In this document: piece after piece, positions 26,153-34,586 of the stretch
Position numbering within the stretch: the first letter of the stretch is position 1
How the letters are laid out: every line of letters starts with the position of its first letter
Source: Pseudopedobacter sp037968815
Lineage (GTDB): Bacteria > Bacteroidota > Bacteroidia > Sphingobacteriales > Sphingobacteriaceae
Direction: 5' to 3'
Assembly (NCBI GenBank): GCA_037968815.1
Contig: JBBKWF010000022.1
Coordinates: forward strand, 124,001-188,000
Length of the DNA: 64,000 nucleotides
Position numbers and translations under genes: made by a program
The notes under the pieces: generated by a model
Databases searched by the model: none
Told to the model about the DNA's origin: nothing
What the model saw: the letters and a program-made list of their open reading frames with translations, nothing else

Positions 26153-26195
26153 ATTGTTTTTTGTTTATCTTTACTCTTATAATAACGACAATCTT

Positions 26196-27578
26196 ATGGG
26201 AGTATCTAAAAACAACTCTTATTGGTTCACTCTAAGAACTGATAAGATCAACAAAGATGGCAAAGCACCGATTGCCATGTTCTTAATCGTGAATGATGTA
26301 CGATTGAGATATTCAACTAATCTTAAAATCTATCCTGCTTATTGGTCAGTTGAAAGGAAGGAAGCTATTTATGTTAAACCTGAAGAAGCAAAAAAAATAT
26401 TCAAAGGGTCTGATATTAATGTCTCTGCAAATGATTTATTGACAGCAACAGAAATCAAAGATTTTAATTCTGAACTTGATGAAATCAGAATCAGAGTTAA
26501 CGATTTGATTAAATGGCATGAAGCGAATAAGCTTCAATATTCTGCAAAAATTATAATCGATAAATTAAAGGAACAGGATAAAGCCAAAACAGTACAGACC
26601 TTCAAAGTCGAAGAGAAAACAGATTTAGTTTTTGATTATATCGATCGGTACATTATTGAACATGAAGAGATAAGAGAGCCGGGAAGTTTATCCGTTTACA
26701 AATCGGTGAAAAACCATTTAAAAGCTTATCAAGATGAAAGCGGTTATAAGGTCGCTTTTGAAAATATAGATTATTCTTTCTTTGGTAAATTCCAAAATTT
26801 TCTAATTAAAAGAACTAAAATAGATGTTGCCGGCAAAAAAAGCCCAATGTTAAATAATACTACCATTGCCAAAGCATTAAGCACTCTTAAAACGTTTTTA
26901 AGCTACGCAAGGAAAGAAGGAATAAAAGTGAATGATAGCTACAGGGACTTTACTGTAAAACGTGAGAAACTGGAGGTGATAGCTTTGGAGCAAACAGAAT
27001 TACAAAGCCTTATTGATTTTGATTTAAGCAGCAATAAACGACTGGAGAAAGTACGTGATTTATTTGTATTTGCTTGCGCTACTGGGTTACGGTATAGTGA
27101 TTGCCAACAACTCAAAAGGGAACATATAGACAAGGAAACTATAAATATAGTTGTCAAAAAAACCAAAACAGCGTTAAGCATTCCTTTAAATGAAATTTCA
27201 GCCAGTGTACTGGATAAGTATAGCGCATTAAACAGACCTTTGCCTATCATAAGCAATCAAAATTTGAACTATTATATAAAGGAACTTTGCCAATTAGCGG
27301 AAATAAACCGCCCTATTGAAATAGTACGTTTCCACGGTAAAAAAAGAGTTGTCAATACATACCCAAAATTTGAGCTTATTAGTTTTCATACTGGGCGGAA
27401 AACATTTGTAACCGTATCCCTAGAAAAGGGAATGAGTGCTGAAGAAGTTATGACCATCTCAGGCCATGAAGACTATAAAAGTTTCAAACGATATGTAAAT
27501 GTAACCGAAAAACGTAAAAAGGTAGTTATGCTGAAAGCATGGGGCGCACCTTCACAAAAGCACTTAAAAGTAGTTTAG
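26196..27578 (+). CDS. tyrosine recombinase/integrase
   Basis: 460 residues from the ATG at 26196; a TTG at 26154 would extend into the arm-type repeat and is rejected. The N-terminal half has the phage integrase SAM-like and core-binding regions (KAPIAMFLIVNDVRLRYST, then EKTDLVFDYIDRYIIEHEEIREPGSLSVYKSVKNHL). The catalytic half has Arg in FACATGLRYSDCQQL, HxxR in ISFHTGRKTFVT, GHE in TISGHEDYKS and Tyr in SFKRYVNVT. It should catalyse excision and integration at the tRNA-Ser site. It is the typical Bacteroidota phage-integrase type. Confidence 0.93.
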   Translation: MGVSKNNSYWFTLRTDKINKDGKAPIAMFLIVNDVRLRYSTNLKIYPAYWSVERKEAIYVKPEEAKKIFKGSDINVSANDLLTATEIKDFNSELDEIRIRVNDLIKWHEANKLQYSAKIIIDKLKEQDKAKTVQTFKVEEKTDLVFDYIDRYIIEHEEIREPGSLSVYKSVKNHLKAYQDESGYKVAFENIDYSFFGKFQNFLIKRTKIDVAGKKSPMLNNTTIAKALSTLKTFLSYARKEGIKVNDSYRDFTVKREKLEVIALEQTELQSLIDFDLSSNKRLEKVRDLFVFACATGLRYSDCQQLKREHIDKETINIVVKKTKTALSIPLNEISASVLDKYSALNRPLPIISNQNLNYYIKELCQLAEINRPIEIVRFHGKKRVVNTYPKFELISFHTGRKTFVTVSLEKGMSAEEVMTISGHEDYKSFKRYVNVTEKRKKVVMLKAWGAPSQKHLKVV

Positions 27579-27590
27579 ATTAATAACGAC

Positions 27591-28223
27591 ATGGCAGACG
27601 AAATAATGAATAAAATTATAAAGGATTTAGATCCTGTTTTTAAAGTAGCGGAGTTTATTAAAAACTTTGAAGAAGAAAATGATTTTTCAACTTTCTTAAA
27701 AAGCGAATATAAAAAGCATTCAGAATGCACACCGGAATACTTCATTGATTTTTATAAAAAGGATTTAAAGGATATGGAATTAGAGGTGCTAAAAACTGAC
27801 AATAATAGAAACTTTACATGGGCGGTCGGAAAGCTTAATAAGTTTATGGTTTTTGTTGATGAAAAAGGACTTTCGGAATTAGGAGGTGCAGAAACAAAGA
27901 TAATTTTAACAGAAGATGACCAATATATTTTGAGCATTGAATCGATAAAAAAAGCACACGATTATTTCAATGGGGATTTGTTTGAGAATATGCCATTTAG
28001 TCAATTTATGGACTGTTTTAATTTATCAAAGAAACCAAAGCATCCGAAACTAAAAAAGGTTAAAGATTTTGTTTACTTCTTGTCAGAAGCAGGGTTAAAC
28101 GAAAAAATTGCGAGTGAGAGGTTTGGAGTAAAAGGTTATGCAAATCAGAAAAGCAGACTAAAGCATCTTAATCCACCTAAGGCTGTTTTTATTAATCAGA
28201 TTAAAAGTATTTTAAAAAAATAA
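27591..28223 (+). CDS. hypothetical protein next to the integrase
   Basis: 210 residues, mostly helical and highly charged, no signal peptide or membrane segment. It starts 12 nt after the integrase stop, so it is likely co-transcribed. The C-terminal stretch AGLNEKIASERFGVKGYANQKSRLKHLNPPKAVFINQIKSILKK is basic. I do not recognise a family; a role in integration control or DNA binding is only guessed from position. Confidence 0.55.
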   Translation: MADEIMNKIIKDLDPVFKVAEFIKNFEEENDFSTFLKSEYKKHSECTPEYFIDFYKKDLKDMELEVLKTDNNRNFTWAVGKLNKFMVFVDEKGLSELGGAETKIILTEDDQYILSIESIKKAHDYFNGDLFENMPFSQFMDCFNLSKKPKHPKLKKVKDFVYFLSEAGLNEKIASERFGVKGYANQKSRLKHLNPPKAVFINQIKSILKK

Positions 28224-28276
28224 AGTTTTAATCCTATGTAGCTACACATTACTACACAAAAAATATAAACTTAATT

Positions 28277-28314
28277 AAAGCAACTATCTAAAAATAAGGT
28301 AGTTGCTTTTTTTG
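28277..28314 (+). terminator. rho-independent terminator behind the integrase operon
   Basis: AAAGCAACTA / TAGTTGCTTT (28277-28286 with 28300-28309), loop of 13, followed by T run. Confidence 0.8.
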
Positions 28315-28388
28315 TTTTATTTAACTGTATATACAAAATCCTACACACCGACAGCTCAATATTTGGAGCATACCAAAACAACAAGAGT

Positions 28389-28667
28389 ATGTTACAAATA
28401 ATAACGACAGAATCAGAATTTAAAAGCCTAATGCTAGAGGCTGTTGAATGGGCGGTTAAAAACTCCCCTCAAAAAGAACCACAAAAAGAAGCTCAAATTA
28501 TTACCGGGGAAGACCTCGCTAAAAAATTGGGTGTAACTATCCAAACTTTAATCCGCTGGAGGCATAAAGGAAAAATTCCTTTCCTGCAAATCGGTAATTC
28601 TATTCGCTACGATCTTCACAAAGTTTTAGCCAGCCTTGAAAATAAAAAGAAAGGTGCTACTAAATGA
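28389..28667 (+). CDS. helix-turn-helix protein, MerR/excisionase type
   Basis: 92 residues. The HTH_17 pattern ITGEDLAKKLGVTIQTLIRWRHKGKIPFLQIGNSIRYDLHKVLASLE is complete. Preceded by about 30 residues of unclear function. Proteins of this size next to replication genes in integrated elements often act as excisionase or replication regulators. Its stop overlaps the next start by 4 nt (ATGA), so it is translationally coupled to the DUF3987 protein. Confidence 0.82.
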   Translation: MLQIITTESEFKSLMLEAVEWAVKNSPQKEPQKEAQIITGEDLAKKLGVTIQTLIRWRHKGKIPFLQIGNSIRYDLHKVLASLENKKKGATK

Positions 28668-30016
28668 GCAGCGCAATAGAAGATCACTTCAAAGCTAAAC
28701 AATTAGCAAATTTTCCTTTACAACATTTTCCAAAGGAGATGCAAAAAATCATCCTACACTATGTAGAGTTTAAGGGCTTCCCTATGGAATTCTTTGCGGT
28801 GTCAATACTTACGGCAGTTGGTTCTGCAATTGGCAATAGCCACGTTCTTAAAACCTTTGAGGGTTACATTAACAAAGCTAATTTATATGTATTACTGGTA
28901 GCTAATCCCGGTCTAAATAAGAGCGCACCTCTAGAGACTGCTTTTGCTCAACTTCGACGAATACAAGCTGCATTATATGAGGTTTTTAAGAAGAATGCAA
29001 AAAGAATGCAAACCGATATTGCATTCTTAAAAGGCGATTCCAGAGATATAACGAAGGTTTTAGGAGAGAATGAAGAGAATGAAAAGAATGAAGAGAACAT
29101 CTACATAAAGCCAATTATGCAGGACTCTACAATTGAAGCATTAATTGGACAACTCGCAAACAATCCACACGGAATTACAGTGGTGGTTGATGAGATCGCA
29201 GGATTCCTAAATTCATTCGATCGCTATAATAAAGGGAACGATCAGCAAACATATCTTTCTTTATGGCAGGGATCGCAAATTAGCCGTGATACTTTATTAA
29301 GAGGTAGTATTGAAGTAACAAATCCATTCGTTGCTATTATCGGAACTATACAACCGTCTGAGTTTAATAAGTCATTTAAGGACAAAATTGCTAACGGTTT
29401 TTTAGATAGGTTCATTATAGTTTTTCTAAGCGATTTAAAAAAGCCTTATCCAAGTTCACAGGGTATCAATCCAATAATAGAAAGAGAGTACAATGATTTT
29501 ATTGATAACCTCTTTAAATTGTATTGGGAAGACACTACAGTTCTAAGCTATACACCAGAGGCGGGTGCTATTGTTAACGAGTGGGTATGTAGAAGTATTG
29601 ATGTTGAGAATGCTTCTACTACTACAGATATAGAGAGGTCTATAAGAGCTAAGATGATTATATACGTTCACAGGTTTGCACTTATTTTACAAATGATGAA
29701 ATACGGGTTTAGCCTTGATCCAAATGATAAAGAAGCCATATATAAAGAATCTGCTGTAGGTGCTATTCTATTAGCTGACTACTTCTTAGCAATGGCAGAA
29801 AAAACCCGTATTAAACCCATATCTGAATCAATTGGAGGACAGGTTAAACAAGTGTACGATATGCTACCAGATGACACTGCTTTTACTACAGCTGAATTTA
29901 AAAACTTATGCAAGATGATGGATATTGTAGAGCGTACCGGAATGAACTATTTAAGAGAGTATATCGGTAAGTTGTGGGATAAACCTAAGTACGGAACTTA
30001 CACTAAAATAATATAG
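28664..30016 (+). CDS. DUF3987 domain protein (primase/helicase-type of mobile elements)
   Basis: 450 residues. P-loop-like motif ANPGLNKSAPLE at about residues 80-91 and an acidic strand ITVVVDEIAGFL near 172-183 (Walker B-like); ending with a helical part. This DUF3987 fold is found in phages, satellites and integrated plasmids of Bacteroidota, often where a primase-helicase would be expected. It probably acts in replication of the element. Inside the gene (28991-29028) and after it (30022-30125) lie repeats of GCATTCTT, a candidate origin. Confidence 0.82.
   Translation: MSSAIEDHFKAKQLANFPLQHFPKEMQKIILHYVEFKGFPMEFFAVSILTAVGSAIGNSHVLKTFEGYINKANLYVLLVANPGLNKSAPLETAFAQLRRIQAALYEVFKKNAKRMQTDIAFLKGDSRDITKVLGENEENEKNEENIYIKPIMQDSTIEALIGQLANNPHGITVVVDEIAGFLNSFDRYNKGNDQQTYLSLWQGSQISRDTLLRGSIEVTNPFVAIIGTIQPSEFNKSFKDKIANGFLDRFIIVFLSDLKKPYPSSQGINPIIEREYNDFIDNLFKLYWEDTTVLSYTPEAGAIVNEWVCRSIDVENASTTTDIERSIRAKMIIYVHRFALILQMMKYGFSLDPNDKEAIYKESAVGAILLADYFLAMAEKTRIKPISESIGGQVKQVYDMLPDDTAFTTAEFKNLCKMMDIVERTGMNYLREYIGKLWDKPKYGTYTKII
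28991..29028. repeat. octamer cluster inside the DUF3987 gene
   Basis: AAGAATGC at 28991-28998 and 29002-29009, and its complement GCATTCTT at 29021-29028. It is the same octamer as the array at 30022-30125. It may be functional or a by-product of coding. Confidence 0.5.
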
Positions 30017-30021
30017 TATGT

Positions 30022-30125
30022 TTCATTCTTTGCATTCTTTGCATTCTTTCAAAAAAACAGCATTTAAAGTATCAAAAACAGCATTTAAGAATACAAACTG
30101 TAATTGCATTCTTATTGCATTCTTA
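30022..30125. repeat. iteron-like GCATTCTT array downstream of DUF3987
   Basis: Three 9-bp units in tandem (30022-30030 with one change, 30031-30039, 30040-30048) and two tandem 11-bp copies of TTGCATTCTTA (30104-30114, 30115-30125). Between them lies a second direct repeat, AAAAACAGCATTTAA. AT-rich and adjacent to a replication-type gene: candidate origin. Confidence 0.6.
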
Positions 30126-30133
30126 ATAATAAT

Positions 30134-30445
30134 ATGAATTTTCTGACCATAAAAGATTATTTCTTGCTAATTGAATGCGAAAAGGTGTTACCAGAAATAA
30201 CGGCAGAAATACCCGGCATTGGTACGGTTAAAAACCTTTATGAGTTCGGCTATAAATGCCTTAGCGACTGGATTAAATACAATGAGAATGTATCGTATCA
30301 CTTTGCGCAAAAGAATTGCCTCAGCATCATTTTTACTTATCTGATCGATAACAATCTGATTCAATCAACTAAAAGACCTGAGCCGTTTGTCGATTATAAC
30401 CCAAACGCATTACCAGAAACATTAACAATTCACTTAATAAATTAA
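30134..30445 (+). CDS. hypothetical small protein
   Basis: 103 residues from the ATG at 30134; a TTG at 30104 lies inside the iteron-like array and is rejected. Compact, soluble, no motif recognised (MNFLTIKDYFLLIECEKVLPEITAEI...). Located directly after the candidate origin, so it might be a replication accessory. Confidence 0.5.
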   Translation: MNFLTIKDYFLLIECEKVLPEITAEIPGIGTVKNLYEFGYKCLSDWIKYNENVSYHFAQKNCLSIIFTYLIDNNLIQSTKRPEPFVDYNPNALPETLTIHLIN

Positions 30446-30467
30446 TCCTTAACCCCAAAAAAGTAAT

Positions 30468-30611
30468 ATGAACGGTAACAACACAAAAACAGACAAAGAA
30501 ATCTTAGAATTTGAGATTGAATGTGTAACTGGTAACAGATACCTCACATCTCAGGAAAAAGAATTAAAGATCAGAGAACTGAACGAATTAATTAAAAAAT
30601 CTAACAAATAA
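30468..30611 (+). CDS. short hypothetical ORF (47 aa)
   Basis: 47 residues, very charged and helical (TDKEILEFEIECVTGNRYLTSQEKELKIRELNELIKKSNK). Fits between two same-strand genes with short gaps; coding is plausible from its length and composition but unproven. Confidence 0.4.
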   Translation: MNGNNTKTDKEILEFEIECVTGNRYLTSQEKELKIRELNELIKKSNK

Positions 30612-30622
30612 ACAGCAACATC

Positions 30623-31009
30623 ATGAACAACTCAAAAAACAACACCCCGGTACACTTCGCTACATTATTTTATCCACTAATTGTAGAATCCCTGAAAGTA
30701 CAATTATCAGATCAAGAAGAAATCATTGCTTATTATCAGCAATTAGACTGGGCGGTAAATGATACAGTCGATTCCCAAAGAAAAGAGCTTGCAAAATCAA
30801 AAATTGATGATTTGATAAATGAAAATCAAAAATTGAAAAACCAATTATCAGTTGTAAGACCTGTTTTTATAATGGCAAAATCTTATTTGGAAGGAAACGA
30901 AACAGAGGGACTGCAGCGAGCTTTAGAAACTAGAAGTGTTAACGAATTTATATCACAAAAATTTAGTAGGGCTAAGCCTGTTATCACAAGCTTAAAGAAG
31001 GCGGTTTAA
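30623..31009 (+). CDS. hypothetical protein, coiled-coil
   Basis: 128 residues. Middle part SQRKELAKSKIDDLINENQKLKNQLSVV looks like a coiled coil; C-terminus is basic. Function unknown. Confidence 0.5.
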   Translation: MNNSKNNTPVHFATLFYPLIVESLKVQLSDQEEIIAYYQQLDWAVNDTVDSQRKELAKSKIDDLINENQKLKNQLSVVRPVFIMAKSYLEGNETEGLQRALETRSVNEFISQKFSRAKPVITSLKKAV

Positions 31010-31109
31010 TACCGTTTTCTTTATTTCAACTGACCTAAAAGAAAGCCTGTACAGTAGTTTAACAATGAGTTAACAGTTATTTTTACAACGTAATCAAAAC
31101 AAAAACAAT

Positions 31110-31295
31110 ATGAATTTTAAAGAGCAAATAGAAGCCAATTTTGAAAAGGCTACAAAAATCATCACAGATCAACAGGCTGAGATTTTGGAGTTAAAGGCTG
31201 AGGTTGGCAAACTAAAAAATCCCACCAAGGATAAGGAGGCAACAGCCCCAACAGAACAAGAGTTAGAAACCGCCTTTAAAGGCATAAGAATATAA
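31110..31295 (+). CDS. hypothetical coiled-coil protein (61 aa)
   Basis: 61 residues, mainly a leucine-zipper-like segment (KATKIITDQQAEILELKAEVGKLKN). Stop is 1 nt before the next ATG, indicating a shared transcript. Function unknown. Confidence 0.5.
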   Translation: MNFKEQIEANFEKATKIITDQQAEILELKAEVGKLKNPTKDKEATAPTEQELETAFKGIRI

Positions 31296-31296
31296 T

Positions 31297-31953
31297 ATGG
31301 AAAAGCAACTTATTGCAGAGGACATGACTTTGCTGAAAAACATTGAATCAGATTTAAAATATTTTACCCCGGCATTATTGGAGGTCAAAGAAGCTTATAA
31401 CGCTTTAGATTTACAACAATTTGATAATGAGGTATTTATCAAGATTAAAAATAATGGTTACGAGACAATTAGAGCTAAGGCAATCGATGATTTAGACAGT
31501 CAACTCCTAAAGGCTGGAATAAAAAATTCAACATTAAGAGAAAACAGCCTAAACGCTCTGATTGAACCTCTTTCAAGGCTTTACAATGCGATTGAAAAAT
31601 TAAAATCAGTTCAGGTTTTGCGCTCTAATCCTCGAAGTGAGGCGGTTTTAGAATTAACCCAAATCAGTTTTATCGATGATTCATTTATCATTTCTGAAGC
31701 CGAGCAAGAAAAGTTTGCTGAAATTCATTGTCGTACTTATCTAAGCAATGCAAATCACGTTGCACTTGTTAACGATTTAAACTCTGTGGTTGCATTATTA
31801 AATAAATTAGGTACAGAACACCAAGATTTAATTTTCGATCCAAGGGAAAGCCATAAAACACCACAGCAAGCATTTCAAAGGTTGGTAGATGTTCACAGAA
31901 CAGACTGGTCTTTCTTCGTTAATCAGAGGGCTTTAAAATCGATTCTAAAATAA
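31297..31953 (+). CDS. hypothetical helical protein
   Basis: 218 residues, acidic, no membrane segment. Coding potential is supported by length and placement right after the 61-aa gene. No motif recognised. Confidence 0.55.
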   Translation: MEKQLIAEDMTLLKNIESDLKYFTPALLEVKEAYNALDLQQFDNEVFIKIKNNGYETIRAKAIDDLDSQLLKAGIKNSTLRENSLNALIEPLSRLYNAIEKLKSVQVLRSNPRSEAVLELTQISFIDDSFIISEAEQEKFAEIHCRTYLSNANHVALVNDLNSVVALLNKLGTEHQDLIFDPRESHKTPQQAFQRLVDVHRTDWSFFVNQRALKSILK

Positions 31954-31987
31954 TTTTCATTGTTTTTAACAGATAATCTACAATAAT

Positions 31988-32305
31988 ATGCCATTTAAAA
32001 AAGGAGTTTCTGGAAACTTGAACGGCCGCCCTAAAAACGCCAAAGGTAAGGCTACAAAAAATCTTAGGGAAGCGGTTAATAAACTGATTGACGATAACTG
32101 GGAAAGCTTGCAATCTGACATTGATAGATTGAAACCGTCTGAGCGTTGCAGCTTTATTAAGGATATGCTTGCGTACACTTTACCAAAGTTAGCATCCACA
32201 ACTATTGATGCGACTGTAGAAGCTAAAAGGAAATTAGAAGAAATGGACGGAGCGCAAGTGAATGAATTAATTGAATTAGTACTTGAAAAACATGGAAAAT
32301 CTTAG
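31988..32305 (+). CDS. DUF5681 domain protein
   Basis: 105 residues. N-terminal MPFKKGVSGNLNGRPKNAKG is the DUF5681 signature (FxKGxSGNxxGRPKG), followed by a helical stretch with KNLREAVNKLIDDNWESLQSDI. Such small proteins occur in phages and satellites, often near terminase genes; whether it is a small-terminase-like DNA-binding protein is inference. The stop overlaps the following gene by 14 nt. Confidence 0.75.
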   Translation: MPFKKGVSGNLNGRPKNAKGKATKNLREAVNKLIDDNWESLQSDIDRLKPSERCSFIKDMLAYTLPKLASTTIDATVEAKRKLEEMDGAQVNELIELVLEKHGKS

Positions 32306-32477
32306 TTCTCATTTATTGGTGGCCATTGTTAATAAAGACGTGGCCAAACTCAATCAATTGAAACACCAAATCAAAATTAATGCTTTTGCTAATAGTTATT
32401 TAGAACCTAATGGAATTAATGGAAGCATACCACCTGAAGCATGGATTAATGAATTACCAAAGCATTTAGCACAATGA
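32292..32477 (+). CDS. hypothetical protein (61 aa)
   Basis: 61 residues from the ATG at 32292; it overlaps the DUF5681 gene by 14 nt and its own stop overlaps the next start by 4 nt (ATGA). A TTG at 32283 is an unlikely start. No motif recognised; coding inferred from tight coupling. Confidence 0.5.
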   Translation: MENLSSHLLVAIVNKDVAKLNQLKHQIKINAFANSYLEPNGINGSIPPEAWINELPKHLAQ

Positions 32478-32872
32478 AAGGACTGAAAGAATATTACGAC
32501 AGCGTAGTAATGCCAAAATGCAATACAGGTGCATATTTGGATATTAACCCCGGCACACCAGAATATAAGACCTTGCAAATTGAATTACTACAATGTTCAG
32601 ATTTAGACAGCTTAATAAGAATCAAAGGAAACACCACCAAAAAGGTAAGGGTAATTAATGGATCTTACAAAGCTTATTTAGCTTTAGTTGGCAATGTTGA
32701 ACAGGATTTTATTTTGATTAATAGGAACTTTTGCAAATCTCTTTCGGTACTCCCTAACGGAGATTTGTACGGATGGGACGGAAAAGTTTTAAAGGCAGGA
32801 ATCCACGATTTGCAAGGTGGATTTTTTGAGATGGTAGAGGTAGATTCAGTAGAAAAAATAGTATTTATTTAA
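32474..32872 (+). CDS. hypothetical protein
   Basis: 132 residues, start overlapping the upstream stop (ATGA). Composition is mixed alpha/beta with no motif recognised. The operon position between DUF5681 and the fibre-like gene suggests an element structural or accessory gene. Confidence 0.55.
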   Translation: MKGLKEYYDSVVMPKCNTGAYLDINPGTPEYKTLQIELLQCSDLDSLIRIKGNTTKKVRVINGSYKAYLALVGNVEQDFILINRNFCKSLSVLPNGDLYGWDGKVLKAGIHDLQGGFFEMVEVDSVEKIVFI

Positions 32873-32884
32873 CACAAAAAAATA

Positions 32885-34216
32885 ATGAGCATAATTTTAA
32901 CAAATATAACAGCAGATGGCAAAAACGTATTTATAGCCTCAGATAAAAGGGTCGTAAACCCACGTACAAAAGAGGTTTGCGCTGACGAATTTCAAAAAGT
33001 ACATGAAATACAACCTAATCTATATTTCGCAGGAAATGGCTCAGTAAACGTCATTAAAACAGTTAAGGAAAACATCAAAGGAATTAACAGTATTCAAAAC
33101 CAAATTAAATACCTAAGCGGTGTTGAGGTCGAATCAGTAGAAGAAAACGGGCAAACATTTGGAGACTGTATTTTTGTTCTTTGTGGCATATTGCCAGACG
33201 ACGGTAAGCCCTTTATTTTCCTTAGATGCACCAAAACAAAAAGCAATGCTTTCTACAGAGAGCCAAATATAACTGCTATTGTAACGCCTGAATTAGAACT
33301 TGCGAAAGAATTGTATTCCTTTTTCGGTAAGGAACTTAAAAAAACAGGTGCTTTAGAAGATACAATTATAAAGACTTTAAACCTGGGTAATGAAAAGAAC
33401 TATGCAATAGGTTCAACATTCGATATTTATTCAACATCCACAAAGATTAAAGCTGTAGCAAATGATTTGATGTTGCTTTCAGGGGCTTTTGTAATTGGCA
33501 GCCCTGAAGATGGGGAAGTTGGTGGGATTTCGGCAGAGGGTAGCGATCCTGAAGAAGTCGGCTTTTGGTTGGGTTCAACTTATGCAGACAGAGCAACCGC
33601 ACCGTTTAGAGTGTTAAGGGATGGTAGTTTTTACGCTACAAAGATAAATATCAAGTCGTCGGGAACAGGAAAGCGTATTGAAATAGACAACGACGACAAC
33701 AACATTAAGTTAATAAAAGCAGATAATTCCGTTGCTTTATTGATAGATGATGACGCTGCCATTGTTGGTTATACTTTAGTTCCGTTCCCGGGTTCGGGTG
33801 TTGTTCCGGTTTATGGCCCCGGTATTATGATTGGCGAAATCGCAGGTAATTATTTATCACTGTCAGCCGGTGGCATTAATACAAATAAAGGTATTGGCGC
33901 AAAGAATATTTATGTTGAAGAAGAAGTTTCTGCTTCATATTTAATGACAAAATGCGCTAGTACAAGCGGAGACTTACCAAGTGTGGGTTTAGTATTGGCT
34001 ACTGGAAATTGCGCCCTGTACACCTATCCAAATGACGGACAAATCCAGAGAGTAAAAAACAATACTGGTAGCGCTATAAATATTGATGCGGCAGATAGCC
34101 CGGGCAGAAATATCTTAACAAAATCTAATACGTCTGTTTTTACACTTTCGTTAGCTTCTGGGGCTGTACAAGCTTTTCAATATTACCAGTCTACTAATGT
34201 TTGGGTAATGCTCTAA
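32885..34216 (+). CDS. Ntn-hydrolase-like N-terminus fused to tail-fibre-like C-terminus
   Basis: 443 residues. The first ~200 residues look like a proteasome-beta/HslV-type fold: S2 directly after Met1, then strand TNITADGKNVFIASDKRV, a Lys region ADEFQKVHEI, and FAGNGSVNVIK, as HslV has T-T-I-V, DG, IAGD and FAGGTAD. Thr1 of proteasomes would be Ser2 here, exposed if Met1 is removed. From about residue 215 the sequence becomes repetitive beta-rich (VLRDGSFYATKINIKSSGTGKRIEIDNDDNNIKLIKADNS), as in phage tail fibres and appendages. Largest gene of the cargo part. The Ntn assignment is by pattern only, so confidence is moderate. Confidence 0.55.
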   Translation: MSIILTNITADGKNVFIASDKRVVNPRTKEVCADEFQKVHEIQPNLYFAGNGSVNVIKTVKENIKGINSIQNQIKYLSGVEVESVEENGQTFGDCIFVLCGILPDDGKPFIFLRCTKTKSNAFYREPNITAIVTPELELAKELYSFFGKELKKTGALEDTIIKTLNLGNEKNYAIGSTFDIYSTSTKIKAVANDLMLLSGAFVIGSPEDGEVGGISAEGSDPEEVGFWLGSTYADRATAPFRVLRDGSFYATKINIKSSGTGKRIEIDNDDNNIKLIKADNSVALLIDDDAAIVGYTLVPFPGSGVVPVYGPGIMIGEIAGNYLSLSAGGINTNKGIGAKNIYVEEEVSASYLMTKCASTSGDLPSVGLVLATGNCALYTYPNDGQIQRVKNNTGSAINIDAADSPGRNILTKSNTSVFTLSLASGAVQAFQYYQSTNVWVML

Positions 34217-34281
34217 TCCTATGAAAAATTTAATAGGGTAAAATTTAAGCCTTAAAAATTAACAAAGAATTTCAATGAGGG

Positions 34282-34398
34282 TTAACGCCCTCTTTCTTTT
34301 TGCTCCTTAAATATCCTTTGAAATTCTTTGTATGTATGGCTTATAACGTACACCCCCAGTAATATAAGTATAAGCCAAATTATGTTTTTAGGTTTCAT
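34282..34398 (-). CDS. 38-aa single-span membrane peptide, antisense
   Basis: 38 residues starting with ATG at 34398: a hydrophobic helix (IIWLILILLGVYVIS) followed by a basic tail (HTYKEFQRIFKEQKERGR). The only gene-like reading frame on the minus strand in the middle of the element. Such peptides can be type I toxins, holin-like or simply non-coding; expression is unknown and no good Shine-Dalgarno is seen. Confidence 0.35.
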   Translation of the reverse strand: MKPKNIIWLILILLGVYVISHTYKEFQRIFKEQKERGR

Positions 34399-34448
34399 TA
34401 TATAAATTTCTAAAAATATTTTCACTTTTTTTCATAAAAATATAGTTA

Positions 34449-34525
34449 TTGATTATCAATTAGTTATGCAATCACAATATTACATAATAGTTATACTGTG
34501 TGATATTAACTACTTGATTATCAAT
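34449..34525. promoter_or_regulatory. paired TTGATTATCAAT operator-like sites
   Basis: TTGATTATCAAT at 34449-34460 and 34514-34525 (65 bp apart), each containing a perfect TTGAT/ATCAA inverted repeat and followed by A/TAGTTA. Between them lies a TCACA...TGTGA pair. Located upstream of the SH3-like/S24 gene group, so candidate binding sites of an element repressor. Confidence 0.5.
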
Positions 34526-34586
34526 AAGTTAGTTTGGAAATATCATTTTTGTTAGTACATTTGGTTATTATTTAAAACTAGAAAAC

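Larger units (their letters stand above)
34217..34586. other. intergenic region in the element: antisense small ORF and operator-like repeats
   Basis: 370 bases between the fibre-like gene and the SH3-like gene. It holds the 38-aa minus-strand ORF (34282-34398) and two TTGATTATCAAT copies (34449 and 34514). Apart from these no gene is seen. Confidence 0.6.

Noticed and set aside
30022..30125. CRISPR-like repeat
   Set aside because: Units are 9 and 11 bp, in tandem, without spacers; iteron-like or chance.
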